Positions 13,336-24,943 of a stretch of DNA of 64,000 bases are shown one piece after another. The stretch comes from Golubevia sp. BC0850 (taxonomy: Eukaryota; Basidiomycota; Exobasidiomycetes; Golubeviales; Golubeviaceae), in NCBI GenBank assembly GCA_012976225.1, contig JAAVVG010000014.1, forward strand, positions 558,001 through 622,000, given 5' to 3'. The position numbers and the translations under genes were made by a program. How positions within the stretch are numbered: the first letter of the stretch is position 1; every line of letters begins with the position of its first letter. The notes under the pieces were generated by a model. It was given only the letters and a program-made list of their open reading frames with translations. It did no database searches and was not told where the DNA came from.

Positions 13336-14010
13336 TTATTGGTCATTTCGAAAAGGAGATGATAGGAAAGAAGGAGTAGGGAGAGTTTGAAGGAAGGGGA
13401 TGGCAAGTTTAGACATTGTTGAGAGTTGTGGGTTGGTGGGAAGGGAAAAGATCGTTAGAGACGAAGAATAAGGTGAATTCCTTGTATTTGATTTCAAAGC
13501 AAGCCATTCACGACGGTTTCGAAAGTCAGCTTGGACATTCACATGACCACGAGTTGAGCAGTAAGGGGATAAAAACTCGAAGTTCTCGATTTTGATCCGA
13601 GCCTCGAAGCCTCTTGCCCTTTTTATTGGAGACTTGGAGATTGGCTTATTGGCTTCGATAGACAGAGTACATTTGAGTTCGAGAAATCTCATCTCATCTA
13701 TCGCAAGAGATTCAGCGGCCCCAAGTTTTCGATCCACGGCTAGATAGAGCGAGCGGTTCGTGTGTTCATTTTGACGGACTGGAAAATTTGCAAAACCTTG
13801 CTTCTTTCTTCCCAACAAAACAATACATTCTTGTAACTCACGTCTTCTATTTGGATCGATCTTTCTAACGAAAACGTAATCACCATTAGTCAAACCTAAG
13901 TCAGAGATTGAAGTGTTAAGGTTCAAAGCTCCGCTTCCACCTCTTAAAGCTTTGTTACAACCACATTTGTGTAATTCATACCGATTAAAATGACTGGATC
14001 GTCTGGATCC
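13336..14010 (-). CDS. Unrecognised ORF, possible small conserved protein
   Basis: An open frame of over 200 codons runs from about 14010 to 13336 without an ATG at its start, so an upstream exon is likely. The first part reads HKCGCNKALRGG then DLGLTNGDYVFVRKID, with a compact conserved-looking style like a ubiquitin-fold C-terminus. A GTGAGT donor at about 13843 follows DPNRR, so everything after it may be intron or 3' sequence. The rest is low in pattern. I cannot name it. It is divergent to APC10. Confidence 0.3.
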   Translation of the reverse strand, partial: GSRRSSHFNRYELHKCGCNKALRGGSGALNLNTSISDLGLTNGDYVFVRKIDPNRRRELQECIVLLGRKKQGFANFPVRQNEHTNRSLYLAVDRKLGAAESLAIDEMRFLELKCTLSIEANKPISKSPIKRARGFEARIKIENFEFLSPYCSTRGHVNVQADFRNRREWLALKSNTRNSPYSSSLTIFSLPTNPQLSTMSKLAIPFLQTLPTPSFLSSPFRNDQ

Positions 14011-14217
14011 AAGTCACTTTGCCTTAACCAAGCTCTGAGAATTTGAGTACAGTTTTGTCTAATCGGATCTTAGTACAGGATTCTACGGTTCGTGGAATTG
14101 GCAGATGATTGAGCGAGTTGTGAAAAGATTCATAACAAATGTAAATTATGGCTCCACTCGAAGAAGTTGAAGATGATCTTGAAGCATCCATCGACATAAT
14201 TCAGTTTCAGGTACTGT

Positions 14218-15804
14218 ATGATGAATCTTGTTGATCTCACTGAAGAACACCACTTGCTTCCCAAGCAAATGTTCTGGGACGTGAACGGTAAGTAAGAACT
14301 GAGATTTTAAGCATTCAATCACCAGTTAATAATCTCGTTCTTATCCATCGTTCAACGATTTGCTTCAACTTGGTTCCAGATCTAACTTCCAAGAAGGATG
14401 TCGGAAGTCAACCTGGAACTCTCTGGTTACTCAGCTCTCAGAAGATTGGAAACGGTTTGGCTCAGCTCAGGCATGAAAGTTTGGATCATCTTTGGCAGTG
14501 AGTTCTCCAGGTCTCAGACTCAGAGTAACAAAGTCCATATAGAAGGGAAAGACGGATAGGGATGTGGTGATTGGAATGTGGGATGTGGCGAGTGTAGGTA
14601 GAGTCTACCATACATTCATCAAGGGCACTCAAGCTCTGGTATTGCATTGCATAATCTCAAACTGTTGCCAAAGGAGAGGGGGGGGGCTTGAACGACGAGT
14701 CGTTGTGAGGCAGCGAAGCTTCAAGCTCTCTTTCTATTGAAGTCGTACCTTGAGACGACATCTCTAGACGACTCATCTCTAGACGACTCATCAGAAATGG
14801 GACAACTATAGCCTTAGGAAGAGACTAATTCGATTCATTCGAATCGACAACTTTTGTCAAAAGCTGACATCTATCAAACTTCACCCACTCCCACAAGAGT
14901 GACGGTCAACAGCCTCACGCAGTCAACATTCAATTCTCAAGACGTACTCCTATAACAATGAGGGTCAATCCAATGTCTTAGGCGCTTCTCTGTCTCCAAT
15001 GGTCATTTCTGAAAGGAGGCTCAAACTCATCCCCCGTTCTTGAAATCCAGCACGTCTCAATCTTCCTAGATTACACTCTAGATGATTCTTACACTGCGAC
15101 CAAAATCATGATCAAAGCTGGAACTCATTATCATGATTTACAAGAAGTTAGAACTAGGTTAGCATTACCCTCCTTCTCTCCTAAATCAACACTTTTCGCT
15201 TCAATCTGGATTTCAGTGTCAGACTGACCTCTCTTTTCTTTGCCAAACCCCTTTCAGAGAATTCACCGAACCAAGAGGGTGGAAATCCTTTCTTCTAGAT
15301 AAAGAAGATCCTTCAATTCCAGAAGAAAACATTCCAACCACCTCATCTCCTCAAGCTCCAATTTCAATTCAAATGTTACAAATCTGTATACTCGGAAATC
15401 ACTTGAATGGAAAAGATACTCATATCAGAGGGATCAAGGTTTTCAGTCCTAAGACTGATGATGATGGGAAGAATGATGAAATGGTGGAGGGGACTGGATT
15501 GAATGGACTGATGGAGAGAGATAAGTTGAGGAAGAAGGTTAAAAACACAAAGACCGGAGATAGAGCTACTAGGGTTGAGAAAAGTGAAATTTGGGATGAA
15601 GACAAGGCGAGGAAGAAAGTTTCGGATATCTTTGAAGAAGATGCTGATAAGAAGATGGCAGTGGATTCGGATGATGAAGAAAGTGAGGAGGATGGAGATG
15701 GAGATGAAGATGAAGACGAGAGAGAGGGAGGATTGAGAGGTTTTAGTGGATTGTTACCGCTCGTTAGTGATGGGCTTGGAAGGAAAGGATTCGGTTTGAG
15801 GTAG
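14218..15804 (+). CDS. APC10: Anaphase-promoting complex subunit 10 (Doc1)
   Basis: The DOC-domain subunit of the APC/C ubiquitin ligase, which helps bind degron substrates in the nucleus. Exons: 14218-14287, 14380-14497, 14898-14963, 15051-15157, 15258-15804 (about 302 residues). Core matches: DVGSQPGTLWLLSSQKIGNG, then SDGQQPHAVNIQFSRR, FLDYTLDDSYTATKIMIKAG, YHDLQEVR, and ICILGNHLNGKDTHIRGIKV. After the DOC core an acidic/Lys-rich stretch of about 90 residues is inserted before the end GRKGFGLR; the tail is Leu-Arg instead of the usual Ile-Arg. The start could also be at 14148 if GTACTG acts as a donor. Intron 2 (14498-14897) lacks a GT-AG solution that keeps the conserved QSDG. Confidence 0.88.
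14735..14792. repeat. Short tandem repeat in APC10 intron
   Basis: The word CTAGACGACTCAT occurs twice in tandem, with a related AGACGACATCT copy just before, inside the second APC10 intron. A run of nine G residues lies about 60 bases upstream. Confidence 0.6.
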
Positions 15805-16261
15805 AAAGTTGGGAGCAGAGAAAGTTTCAATGGACGTTTTCTTTCATCAAACCTGTTTTGATAGGTCTAGGTTTTCGCTTCTCGATCCTCTCATATTGTT
15901 GTACTTTTATCTATCTCAAAACAGACTTGTAATCAAGTGATATGGTTCAAAAAGAAAGGGAGCTGGATGAGTACGTCTTCCAGGCAAGTCTGCGATCTTT
16001 GAAAGTACTCTCTGGATCAAAAATACTCTTTCAAGAGAAATCAAGTGAGAGAATTTTGAAAGAAATGAGGCGAAAACAGGAGTGGCGAAGGGGCCCGTGC
16101 CAGAAGATCGAGCTCGCGAAGACCCACGCTCCCTTTAAATGGCACAGACTAGTCGCTTCTCCTTCTTCCTCCGCTCTTTTCACCCAAAATCAAAAACTAG
16201 TTTGATTTTTTCAAACCTCTTCCCAAGGAACCTTCAACCGAATCAAGTAACATCAATCGAA
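15805..16261 (+). promoter_or_regulatory. Upstream region of Tudor-like copy A
   Basis: This holds the APC10 3' flank and then a promoter block shared with copy B: GCGAAGAC, CGCTCCCTTTAAA (16128-16139) and CTCTTTTCACCCAAAATCA. AAGGGGCCCGT is at 16088-16098. Confidence 0.5.
16088..16098 (+). promoter_or_regulatory. AAGGGGCCCGT motif upstream of copy A
   Basis: It lies about 165 bases before the start position of copy A. It contains AGGGG, the core of the fungal stress response element, and recurs at 30756 (reverse), 32478 and, shorter, 39042. Function is inferred. Confidence 0.4.
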
Positions 16262-16955
<694 letters not shown>

Positions 16956-17307
16956 GATCGATTCTCAAACGGAAATCTGAAAGACCGCAATGTTTTGGAA
17001 TTTCTTTTTGAGACTGAGATATCAAGAACAAAGATGTCGTGATTTACGTTCTTCAGTTTCCCCGCTTCTCGTTCCCAAAACCAAATCAATGTGTACCTAG
17101 AAATCCCAAATACGATTCTCCTTTCTTTGCAAAATCTCGTGGTGATCGCTTGATCTCTGATTTCTTTCGTTTCGTCTTAACAAAGGCGAGGGATTGAGGT
17201 TCACAAACCAGCAGAGTGGAGATCACAAGGTCTGACAGTTCGCAAGCAAGACGGATGTATTGAAGAGAAAACGACTACAAAGCTCTTTCAACCCTCTTAA
17301 TCTGCCC
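16956..17307. other. Convergent 3' region, no gene seen
   Basis: This is the region between copy A and the VPS54 stop codon. No supported ORF or RNA gene. Confidence 0.45.
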
Positions 17308-20300
17308 TTACTTCTTTCCTTTCTTTCCTTTCTTCTTTTTCTTCTTTCCAGCTCCCCCGCCACCATTTGTGCCAGCCTTGCTTGCTTCATGAGTAGGGTT
17401 AGGGCTTTCAGGCACGTCCTTCGATTCCTCCTCGTTGTCACCTGCGATTGATGGAGACGCTGAAGTTGAAGCGGAAGCGGCTTGATCCGCTGTAGATTCT
17501 TCCTCCTTAGCTTCCTCATCGGTTGCAGATTGTTCTTGGGAAGGTTGTTCTACCTTTTCGGAGAGCACTTCTTCTGCCTTCTCTAGAACCTCGGTCTTTT
17601 CTTCTGGAACGGTTTCCTCAGGCTTTGCGATTTCCGATTCCTTGACTTCTTCCTTGACTTCTTGAAGCGGCTCTTCTTCTGGTTTCGATTGAGAGAGAGG
17701 TTCAAGTTGAGCTGAGTTGGCGGAATCAGCAGGAGGCTGAATGACATCCGGAGAGGGATTCTCCTGGGAACTTGATTCCTTTGTAGTTTCCGTCGTCTCG
17801 ACCTCTTGTTTTGGATCAGCTTCTGGAAGGGTCACTAAATCTTCGGCGTTCTGAGCTTGACTTTGAGTCGGAGCTTCTACTGGAGCTGGAGTTGATGATG
17901 TGAAGTCTTCATTCGAAGCCGACTCTGTTGGAATTGGAGGAAGGGCAATCGTCGTGGAAGGAGGAGTAGGTTCCACCGAAGAGCTACCGCTAGTTGGAGT
18001 AGCAACTTGTGCTTGATTTTGGTTCTGAGCTTGAGCCTGGCCTCGTTTCCTAGCCGCTTCAGCAAGGCGTTGTTGGAGAGACATCCTCGCAGGTTTGGTA
18101 GGGGTGGCAGTTGGAGTTGAGGCAGGAGAGTTGGATTCTGAAAGCATGGAGATGGAGGAGGTAGAAGCAGAAGATGGAATTGAAATTCGAGGGGCGGGTG
18201 GAGAAGCAGTTGATGATGAGTTGGCTTCAGCTGCAGCTGCTGTGGAAGGCTGCTCGATCTCCTCTGAGACTGATTGAACAGTTATTGGAGCAGGAGCCGG
18301 CTTTTCTGCTGCAGCTATTTTTGCTTCTGGTTCAGCTTCCTGCTTCGATTCTTCTTCCTTTTTCGGCTCTTCTCCCATCGCAGGTCCGTCTTCGGTAGCA
18401 ATTGCGACTCTGTCCTCTGTAGAAGCAGCTGCTGAGGCTGGAGAGATTGAGTCGGCTTCCGCCTGTCGATCTTCTTCTGTTTGCTCAACTCTCTCAGGTA
18501 GTGGATCTGTGGAGGTTCCATCTCCAGTTCCAGCTTCCTCAAAGACTGCTGTTGAAACTTCTTGAGGTAGAGGCTTGGGCGAATCCTTGCTGGGCACAGG
18601 AGGGGTCTCCTCCTCTGCTGGAGTTGGCGTCGGCGTGGCATCGATCGGGGTAGAAGAAGAGGCTTCCTCAGTAGTGGTGGGTGCTTGAGTTGGACTACCG
18701 TTAGACTGAGGAGTTGAAGTTGACGGTGATGGAGGCGGTTGACTTGCCATCTGAGGTTGAGGGGTTTGGTTCCTTCGACCGAAAGGGAATGATGGTATTC
18801 TAGTCTTGTAGGCATGCTGTTGCGGTTGAGATTGATTTGGAGTCGAGGTTTGACTAGAAGAGCTGTTGTCCAAAGGCTTCTTCTCCGGAGCAGGTGGATC
18901 AGCTGGAGCAGGAACAGGCTTTGCAGCAGGGATTGGCTTCCTTTCCAGAACCTCGTCCAAACCTTTCCCTTTCCATTCCACCCATTTGAGAGCCTTCATC
19001 TTCATTTCGATGTAGTCCTTGTCTGAGACCATTCTCTCCCTTTCCTCTTTACCTTTGACCTCGATTCTGTCGAACTCGGCTGATACTCTCCTGTCGATTG
19101 AGATCAAGACTTGTCCCATTACACCTCCCACGATTGCTGGTTGGAGATATTTGGTCAAAACCTTGTGAAGGGTAGCAGTTTCTTTGACTAGATCTACGGC
19201 GTACTTGTTGGGATCTGGAGGAGAAGAAGGCAGCGGATCCGACCACGAAAAGGCCTGTAAGAGAAAGGAGGAGGGAAGAATTTGAGTAAGAAGTTGACGC
19301 CCTGTGAAAATCGAAATCGCCAGTCAGAGTGAAACTTACAGCTAGAGCTCGACAGTGCACAGTTAACCTATCGCTCATGATGGCAACCAACTTGGCGTGA
19401 ATCTCATATTGATGTTCTTGATAGTCGCGTCTAAGCTTATCGAACTCAGTCAACATGACTGCTTGAGTAGTAGTCAGGTGTCTTCGGATCGTCTCTCTCA
19501 CATACGGAATGAGAGAAATCATGATCGAAAGCGACTGACTGGCTAGAGCTAGATGCTTTGCTGTGATGTTCTTCAATCCAGCGGATCTCATCGCACCAGC
19601 TCCAAGAACGACTTGACACGTCCTTGAGTTGAAAGCTTTGAGGAACTCCACTGTCCTTCCCATGGTTTCCGTCGTCATCATCGGCAGGTTGATGACTACT
19701 TTGAGGTACTCCATTAAGATGTTAAGAGTGTCGAGGGAAGCTTGAACGACGGCGTACGAGGTCTGCTCGATTTGAAGAGTCTTGGAAGTAGGTTCCGAGT
19801 CCGCGTCCTTGTCTCTATTTGCTCCTGCATCTTGTGACATTGGATCGGTACCAACTATTAGCTCATCTGGATCGTTGGTGGCAGCATCGATGATGAATTC
19901 GACATTCCTTTGAGAGGTTCGGTCCACATCCTTTTGATCCCACCTTTCCTCCTCCACTTTCCTACTTGCATCTTCGATGTTTCTTCGATGAAATTCGATT
20001 AACCAGTTCTTCGCCTGATTTAGGACCTGACCTCGTAGACCGGTCACCATACGTCTGCTGAGCCCTTCTGAAGTCAGAATGAACTCCCAGGTAGGTCTGA
20101 AGACGTCCAGGAACAAGGATAGCGTCAGAGACGAGTGGTTTGAGGATCTCAAAGAGAGCAATCGAGAGAAGAGCTGATGCGAGAGGTCGGTGGAAAGATG
20201 TAGAGTGGTAGAGAGCAGTTGAGGGAGAGAAGGTGATACTCCTGAAGGCATGATTAAGTCTTGAGATTGAGTTGGGGAAGTTGCTGTTGATGGGGAGGAT

Positions 20301-22641
20301 AGGGTAGAGGATCTGCCTTCCGACCTTCCCATACTGCCCAAGATCCTCAGAAGCAGATTGCTCTGCCTTTGGATGGACCCAAGACAGACCATCATTCCAT
20401 GGAAGAGAGAAACCAGAATTTCGAGGAAAACGTCCTGCTCGAGATTCTTGACGTACTGCGCTGAAGCCTGAGCTGCTGCTGTTGAAGCTGCCGATAATTG
20501 GACTGCGTTGGAGGAGGATGAAGTTCCGTTGGCGTTCAATTTGGGAGTAGCGCCCGCAGACGCACCTTCGTTGGATCCAGCGAGCGCAGCGAAAGAATCG
20601 TCTTCTAGCAGAGCGGGTAGGTCTCTTAATGCTTTCCTTCCTTCCTCTCCTCCAGCCTCAGTTTCTTCCGACCGAGTCTCAGCTCTGGAGCGAGCTCTAC
20701 TCCTCACCACTTCCTTGACAGAACCCGAGGCCAATTCTCTCCATCCTTGTCCACAGGCTCGCTCCACTGCAGCAGTCCTGACTAAAAGCAGCATGAGAGG
20801 TCTCACGATTGACTCCAACGACAGCGCTCCTTCAGCAGAGCCGTCGTTAGTGAGTAGATCTGATCTAAGAATTCCGAGCAGCTCCTCCTCCACTTGTTGT
20901 GAGATTCCAGCACTGAGATCGTAGAGTTGAGGTCTCAAACTTGCGAGACTTGGGATTTGAGAGAGATCAAGGTCCAGTTCTGATTCCCCGAATGGACTTG
21001 GTGACTTCGGTTCTTCTTCCCATTCTGGATCTGAACTGCCATCCCCTGGCTGTCCTCCTGTCGGCGTCCGCGAAGAAGAGTTATTGAACTTCTGGCTTGA
21101 AGGAGAGGAAGGTGATGGATTCGAAGGGTCGTCGTATTCGTCTTCAGAAGCACTTTCCGCGTTTGCACCAAACTCTCCTTGCAGGTGAATTGGTGTTCCA
21201 AGTCCATTGACTGGATTTCCATTCGTGGACCTCTTGATCCTCTTCTTCTGATCGGGAGCCTGATTTCGGTCGCTGTTTGAAGATGTCGAATTCCTCCTCC
21301 TGGGTTCTAGAGCCTTCAAAACTTGATCCCTTACTTTCAAAGCTTCCTCTCTTTCTCCAGCCTCCGCTAGAATCCCAACGACTTCGACAGCCCTGCAGAT
21401 CTCTCTGACTATCCTCACTCCTCTTTCCCTTTCTTCCCATATCCGTCTCTCTTCTCCGGCCTTCACTGCTTCAGCGTGCTTCTTACACTTTCCTTCCATC
21501 TCTATCAGTTCCCTCTGAAGAGCCTCTATGCTTTCTAGACATGAAGTTGTACTAGCGGAGAGATCTTGAAGATTCGATAAAGCGTTGAAGAAGGATGAAG
21601 ATCGAGCAGAGATTTCCAAAGTAAGGTGTTGCTCCAAAACGTCTGAGTAGTAGGAGAGCTTCTCTAGTAGCATTGAATTCAAAGCTGGATCGTATCCCAC
21701 CAACGAAGAAGATTCCGATGAATTGACGTCAGGAGATCCAATCGTTCCCTTTCCAGCAGAATCTTCCGGATTCGTCCCAGTAGAGTTGTACCTTTCAGTT
21801 ACTAGGTCGAAAGTGTAAGGGTTTCCTAGAGAGAAATCTTCGGAGAAGAAGACCTGAGGAACAGCACTCAGAGGAGCTAACCTCTTTCTTGTAGCTATAG
21901 TCCGTCTCTCTTCCCGCTCTTCCAGGTCATCATCTTCTTTGTCTTCTGAGGAGAATTCCTTATCTAGGTTGACCCTACCTTCCCTTCCCTGTCGAACTGA
22001 ACCGACCCATCTGGCCCACTCTGAGCCCACTGAATCGATGTAAGCAGAGTGATCTGATCTCTTGACGACTGGAAGTTCCGCATTGACGTGATTTGGAGCT
22101 AGAGGTGGATACCTTGAGGAAGAAGGATCTATCGGAGGTTGAGGTCTGGTTGGGTTGTTCAAAATGGTAGAGATGGCTGTGGGGGGGGGGAGGAGAGGAA
22201 GGAACCAAGGAGAGGATGTGAGCTCTTCCCTTTCCTTGGATTCACTTGGCTAACCCAAGAATCACTTCCTTAGCTTTACAAGGGAGTGTGAGACAGCCTT
22301 TTCCCAAATGACAACTCCATCACACCCGAGCTGCCACCTCTTGGCTCAGAGCTCATTCTAATCATCTGCCACTTACCATTGAAACCTGCTCCCAATCCCA
22401 TTCTCATGCCTTTCCCTTCCTTGGATCTCAGACCTGATCCACCCGACAGAAGCCTCTCTCCTCCTCCCAAGCTGACTGAATCATGGAAGTTAAGCAAACT
22501 GACTCCTGCTCCCAGATTACTTCCTATTCCCATTCCACCGAGAGACGATCCCCGTCCAGCATTTGAGTTGAGGTTCGGATTTGTACCTGTGGTATTAGTC
22601 GACTGAGATGAAGTTGAGGATCTTGGAGATGTGATGCTCAT
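17308..22641 (-). CDS. VPS54: GARP complex subunit Vps54 with long low-complexity tail
   Basis: A tethering subunit for endosome-to-Golgi retrograde vesicles. Exons 22377-22641, 19340-22176 and 17308-19254 join in phase (about 1682 residues). The first join gives GFNAISTILNNP, a Vps54 signature; next come VPQVFFSEDFSLGNPYTFDL and a coiled-coil region. Vps54_C follows with FNSRTCQVVLGAGAMRSAGL and KNITAKHLALASQSLSIMIS, and the domain closes in exon 3 with KVLTKYLQPAIVGGVMGQVL and VEWKGKGLDEVL. Beyond it are about 540 residues rich in Pro, Ser, Thr, Glu and Gln, ending in a Lys-rich GKKKKKKGKKGKK. The extra tail makes the protein far longer than usual Vps54 (about 900-1000). Several antisense ORFs over it are shadows. 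Confidence 0.93.
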
Positions 22642-22789
22642 GATAGAGGAGGATCAGAAAGAGGAGGACGAGCAAGGTGCTGGCTGATGCTAGCTGGCTT
22701 CCTTGATCTCCCCTTCTCCTGGCTTTGAAAGAATGATCTGAACTCTTGCTACTCTTTAGGATGAAGTTTGATGATAGGTTGCTCTTGTG

Positions 22790-24211
22790 TCAAGAGACTT
22801 CGAATGTGGTGGTTTGGATTGGATTCTTGTGAGAACTTGAAATCTCTCTCGACGTTGTGAGGAGGGACCACGTGAGGGGCCATTCAAACGCAGCGACCAA
22901 GAAGAAAGAGGTGGATATATTACCTGGTGTTACAGCAAGACTGGAAAATATAGTACACGGCGAAACAGAATCCAGCATCAAATGAAGAGAGATGGAAGAT
23001 TGGGGCTTAAAAAGAGGCAGTGATCGGGAGCGCTCACGTTCCAAGAGTACGAAGTCTTTTGACGACCCGAGTTTGCTCTTCAGCTGCAGAAGCTCTTTCG
23101 AGCAAGGACTGGGAAGGGAGAGACGAGGGAAAGGGGTTAGCTCTAGGACTTGCGTTCTTGATTTTGATTCCAAGCTCGGAGGGGAATCAGCTGCTATCAC
23201 GTCGGATGGAAAGGTTTCGCGGCCGGAAAGAGATACTCACAACTTTTAAGCTTTGAATGTCTGAAAGTGCTTGATTTAGGGAGGCGCGAACTTCTTCTGA
23301 ACGCTCGAGAGAAGGAGGACCTGATGGGGTGGGTGGGGTGGGAGATTGCCGAGCACAGAGGACAGAGTTGCAGATTCAGATCAGCAGATATGATAGAAGA
23401 AATGCTAGCTTGATCGTCTTTCAAAAAAGGTCAAATTTGGGAGAGCCAGGAGAGAAGTAACGGAACCTTTCCTCCTATCAGTACCTTTGCCTCTCTCGAT
23501 GCAAGCCTCATCTTCATTCTCTCTCACTTTCCCCGTCCACCTTCATTTCAATCAGTTTACTCACCTCCAACTTGACCCTCGCTTTGCTCCCAATTCTCAT
23601 TCAACCTTCCTCTCTCATTCTCCCTCTCTTCCTCTCTCAAACCATCCAAGCCTTCCCTTGCTCTCTGAAGTCTCTCCAGCGCTTCGGCCCTCCGCGTCGG
23701 TAATCCCTTTCTAGCTTTGATGACCTGATCTGTGATGGTTTCCGCGTTTTGACTTAGAGATTGAACTTTGAGGGAGAGTGATTCGTCGAAAGGTTCAAAT
23801 GCGGATGGTTGAGCCATAAACTCTCGGAATGAAAGACCATTGACTGTGCAGTTCTGTTGAATTCGCGCTGAAGTTGATTTGAGCCACTGAGAAGCGATGA
23901 AGCATGGGGAACAGAGGGAGAGGTAGGGAGAGAGGGGGGAGGGTTGGAGAGAAGGGTCAGATGAATGCTGGAGCTGCTTGAAGGGCTAGTTGGTGTATGC
24001 TCTGAATTGAGCAACTACTTACCTCTTGTAAACTCTTTTCTATAGCTTGATGAGCCAATTGAAATGATTTGTCACCTTGTTGAAGGTTTGAATCTGAATC
24101 TAGTAAGTGTTGTTGTATGGTAGTAACAGCATGCTCCTTGATGGTTCGAAGTACATGATTCAAATCTTGAGGCGAGTCAAGTGCAATCTTTGGGAATTCT
24201 TCTGCTGGCAT
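22790..24211 (-). CDS. NSL1: Kinetochore protein Mis14/Nsl1 (MIS12 complex)
   Basis: A MIS12-complex subunit linking centromere chromatin to NDC80. Exon 1 (24023-24211) starts MPAEEFPKIALDSPQDLNHV, the classic Mis14 opening. Exon 2 (23565-23853) is joined as NCTVNGLSFREFMAQPSAFE then PFDESLSLKVQSL, carrying the VNG and PFDE family motifs. Coiled-coil exons follow (about 23242-23327 SEEVRASLNQALSDIQSLKV; about 23041-23114 LLERASAAEEQTRVVKRLRT). The last exon reads to the stop at 22790, and its final 45 or so residues look unlike the family, so the 3' end is uncertain. An in-frame upstream ATG at 24319 would add 36 residues (MFRSKLLSIATPAIDS...). Acceptors are C/T-rich CAG or TAG. Confidence 0.78.
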
Positions 24212-24319
24212 TGCAAAACTATCTAGACTTTGAATATAGAATCGAAAAAAGGTGTTGTTGTGTTCGAGGTCAGAATCAATAGCTGGAGTCGCGATGGAAA
24301 GAAGCTTGCTTCGAAACAT

Positions 24320-24943
24320 CACACATCCAATTCAATCCACCATCCAATACTGCTCTTAAACTTTAATCACTCTGAGTGAAGAGATCTAGAAAATAGAGGG
24401 AATAATTTGGTAGTGTCGAGTCATAACCAGGTGAGTTAGACTTGAATTGGTCAAAACTGAGCTGCTGGCCGGAGAAGCATCCAAAACTTTGCCACCTCCA
24501 TCCAACCCAACCTTGAATAGGTTCTCCTTAAGTTGAGAGCAAGGATTATACTCAGCTAGAAGGGAGTAACTCCATATGGGCTCAGATTGATCGAGGACGG
24601 ATCTCAGAAAGAAAGGGGATCGAGGAAGAAGGCCATCTATCAGAGGAGGCAAGCTCGGTCGTCTTCCTTTTGAAAAGCTCCAGGAAAGGTTCTCAAGAAT
24701 TGGTCAGCTAGTTTCGTCACTCAAGATGTCGGAGGGAAGGAGGAGGGAGAGGCAGGGCGACCTGAAGTGCAGGATTGTGGAGATGGAAAAGGAGCGTCCA
24801 TCCACCATCTGTTTGAATTGGATGTATGCGCTCGAAAGTGTTTGCTTGGGAGGAGTCAAATCTCGTCTGAAGCACAGTCTTTCACTGACTCGTCGTCCTC
24901 TCCAATTATCCCTCTTCTCCACCATCTCTCCCAGTCTCAGAAG
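24320..24943. promoter_or_regulatory. Divergent promoter between NSL1 and the Sae2 homologue
   Basis: About 620 bases between divergent genes. An 88-codon minus-strand open frame (24386-24652) begins without ATG and resembles no family, so it is left out. Confidence 0.4.

Noticed and set aside
14148-14210. Extra N-terminal exon MAPLEEVEDDLEASIDIIQFQ for APC10
   Set aside because: It needs a GTACTG donor and a non-pyrimidine acceptor; kept only as an alternative start.
20508-20924. Antisense ORFs of 60-140 codons over VPS54
   Set aside because: They mirror the coding strand of a clear gene and have no domain of their own; typical codon-bias shadows.
24386-24652. 88-codon minus-strand open frame
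   Set aside because: It starts without ATG, lies in a divergent promoter and shows no recognisable pattern.
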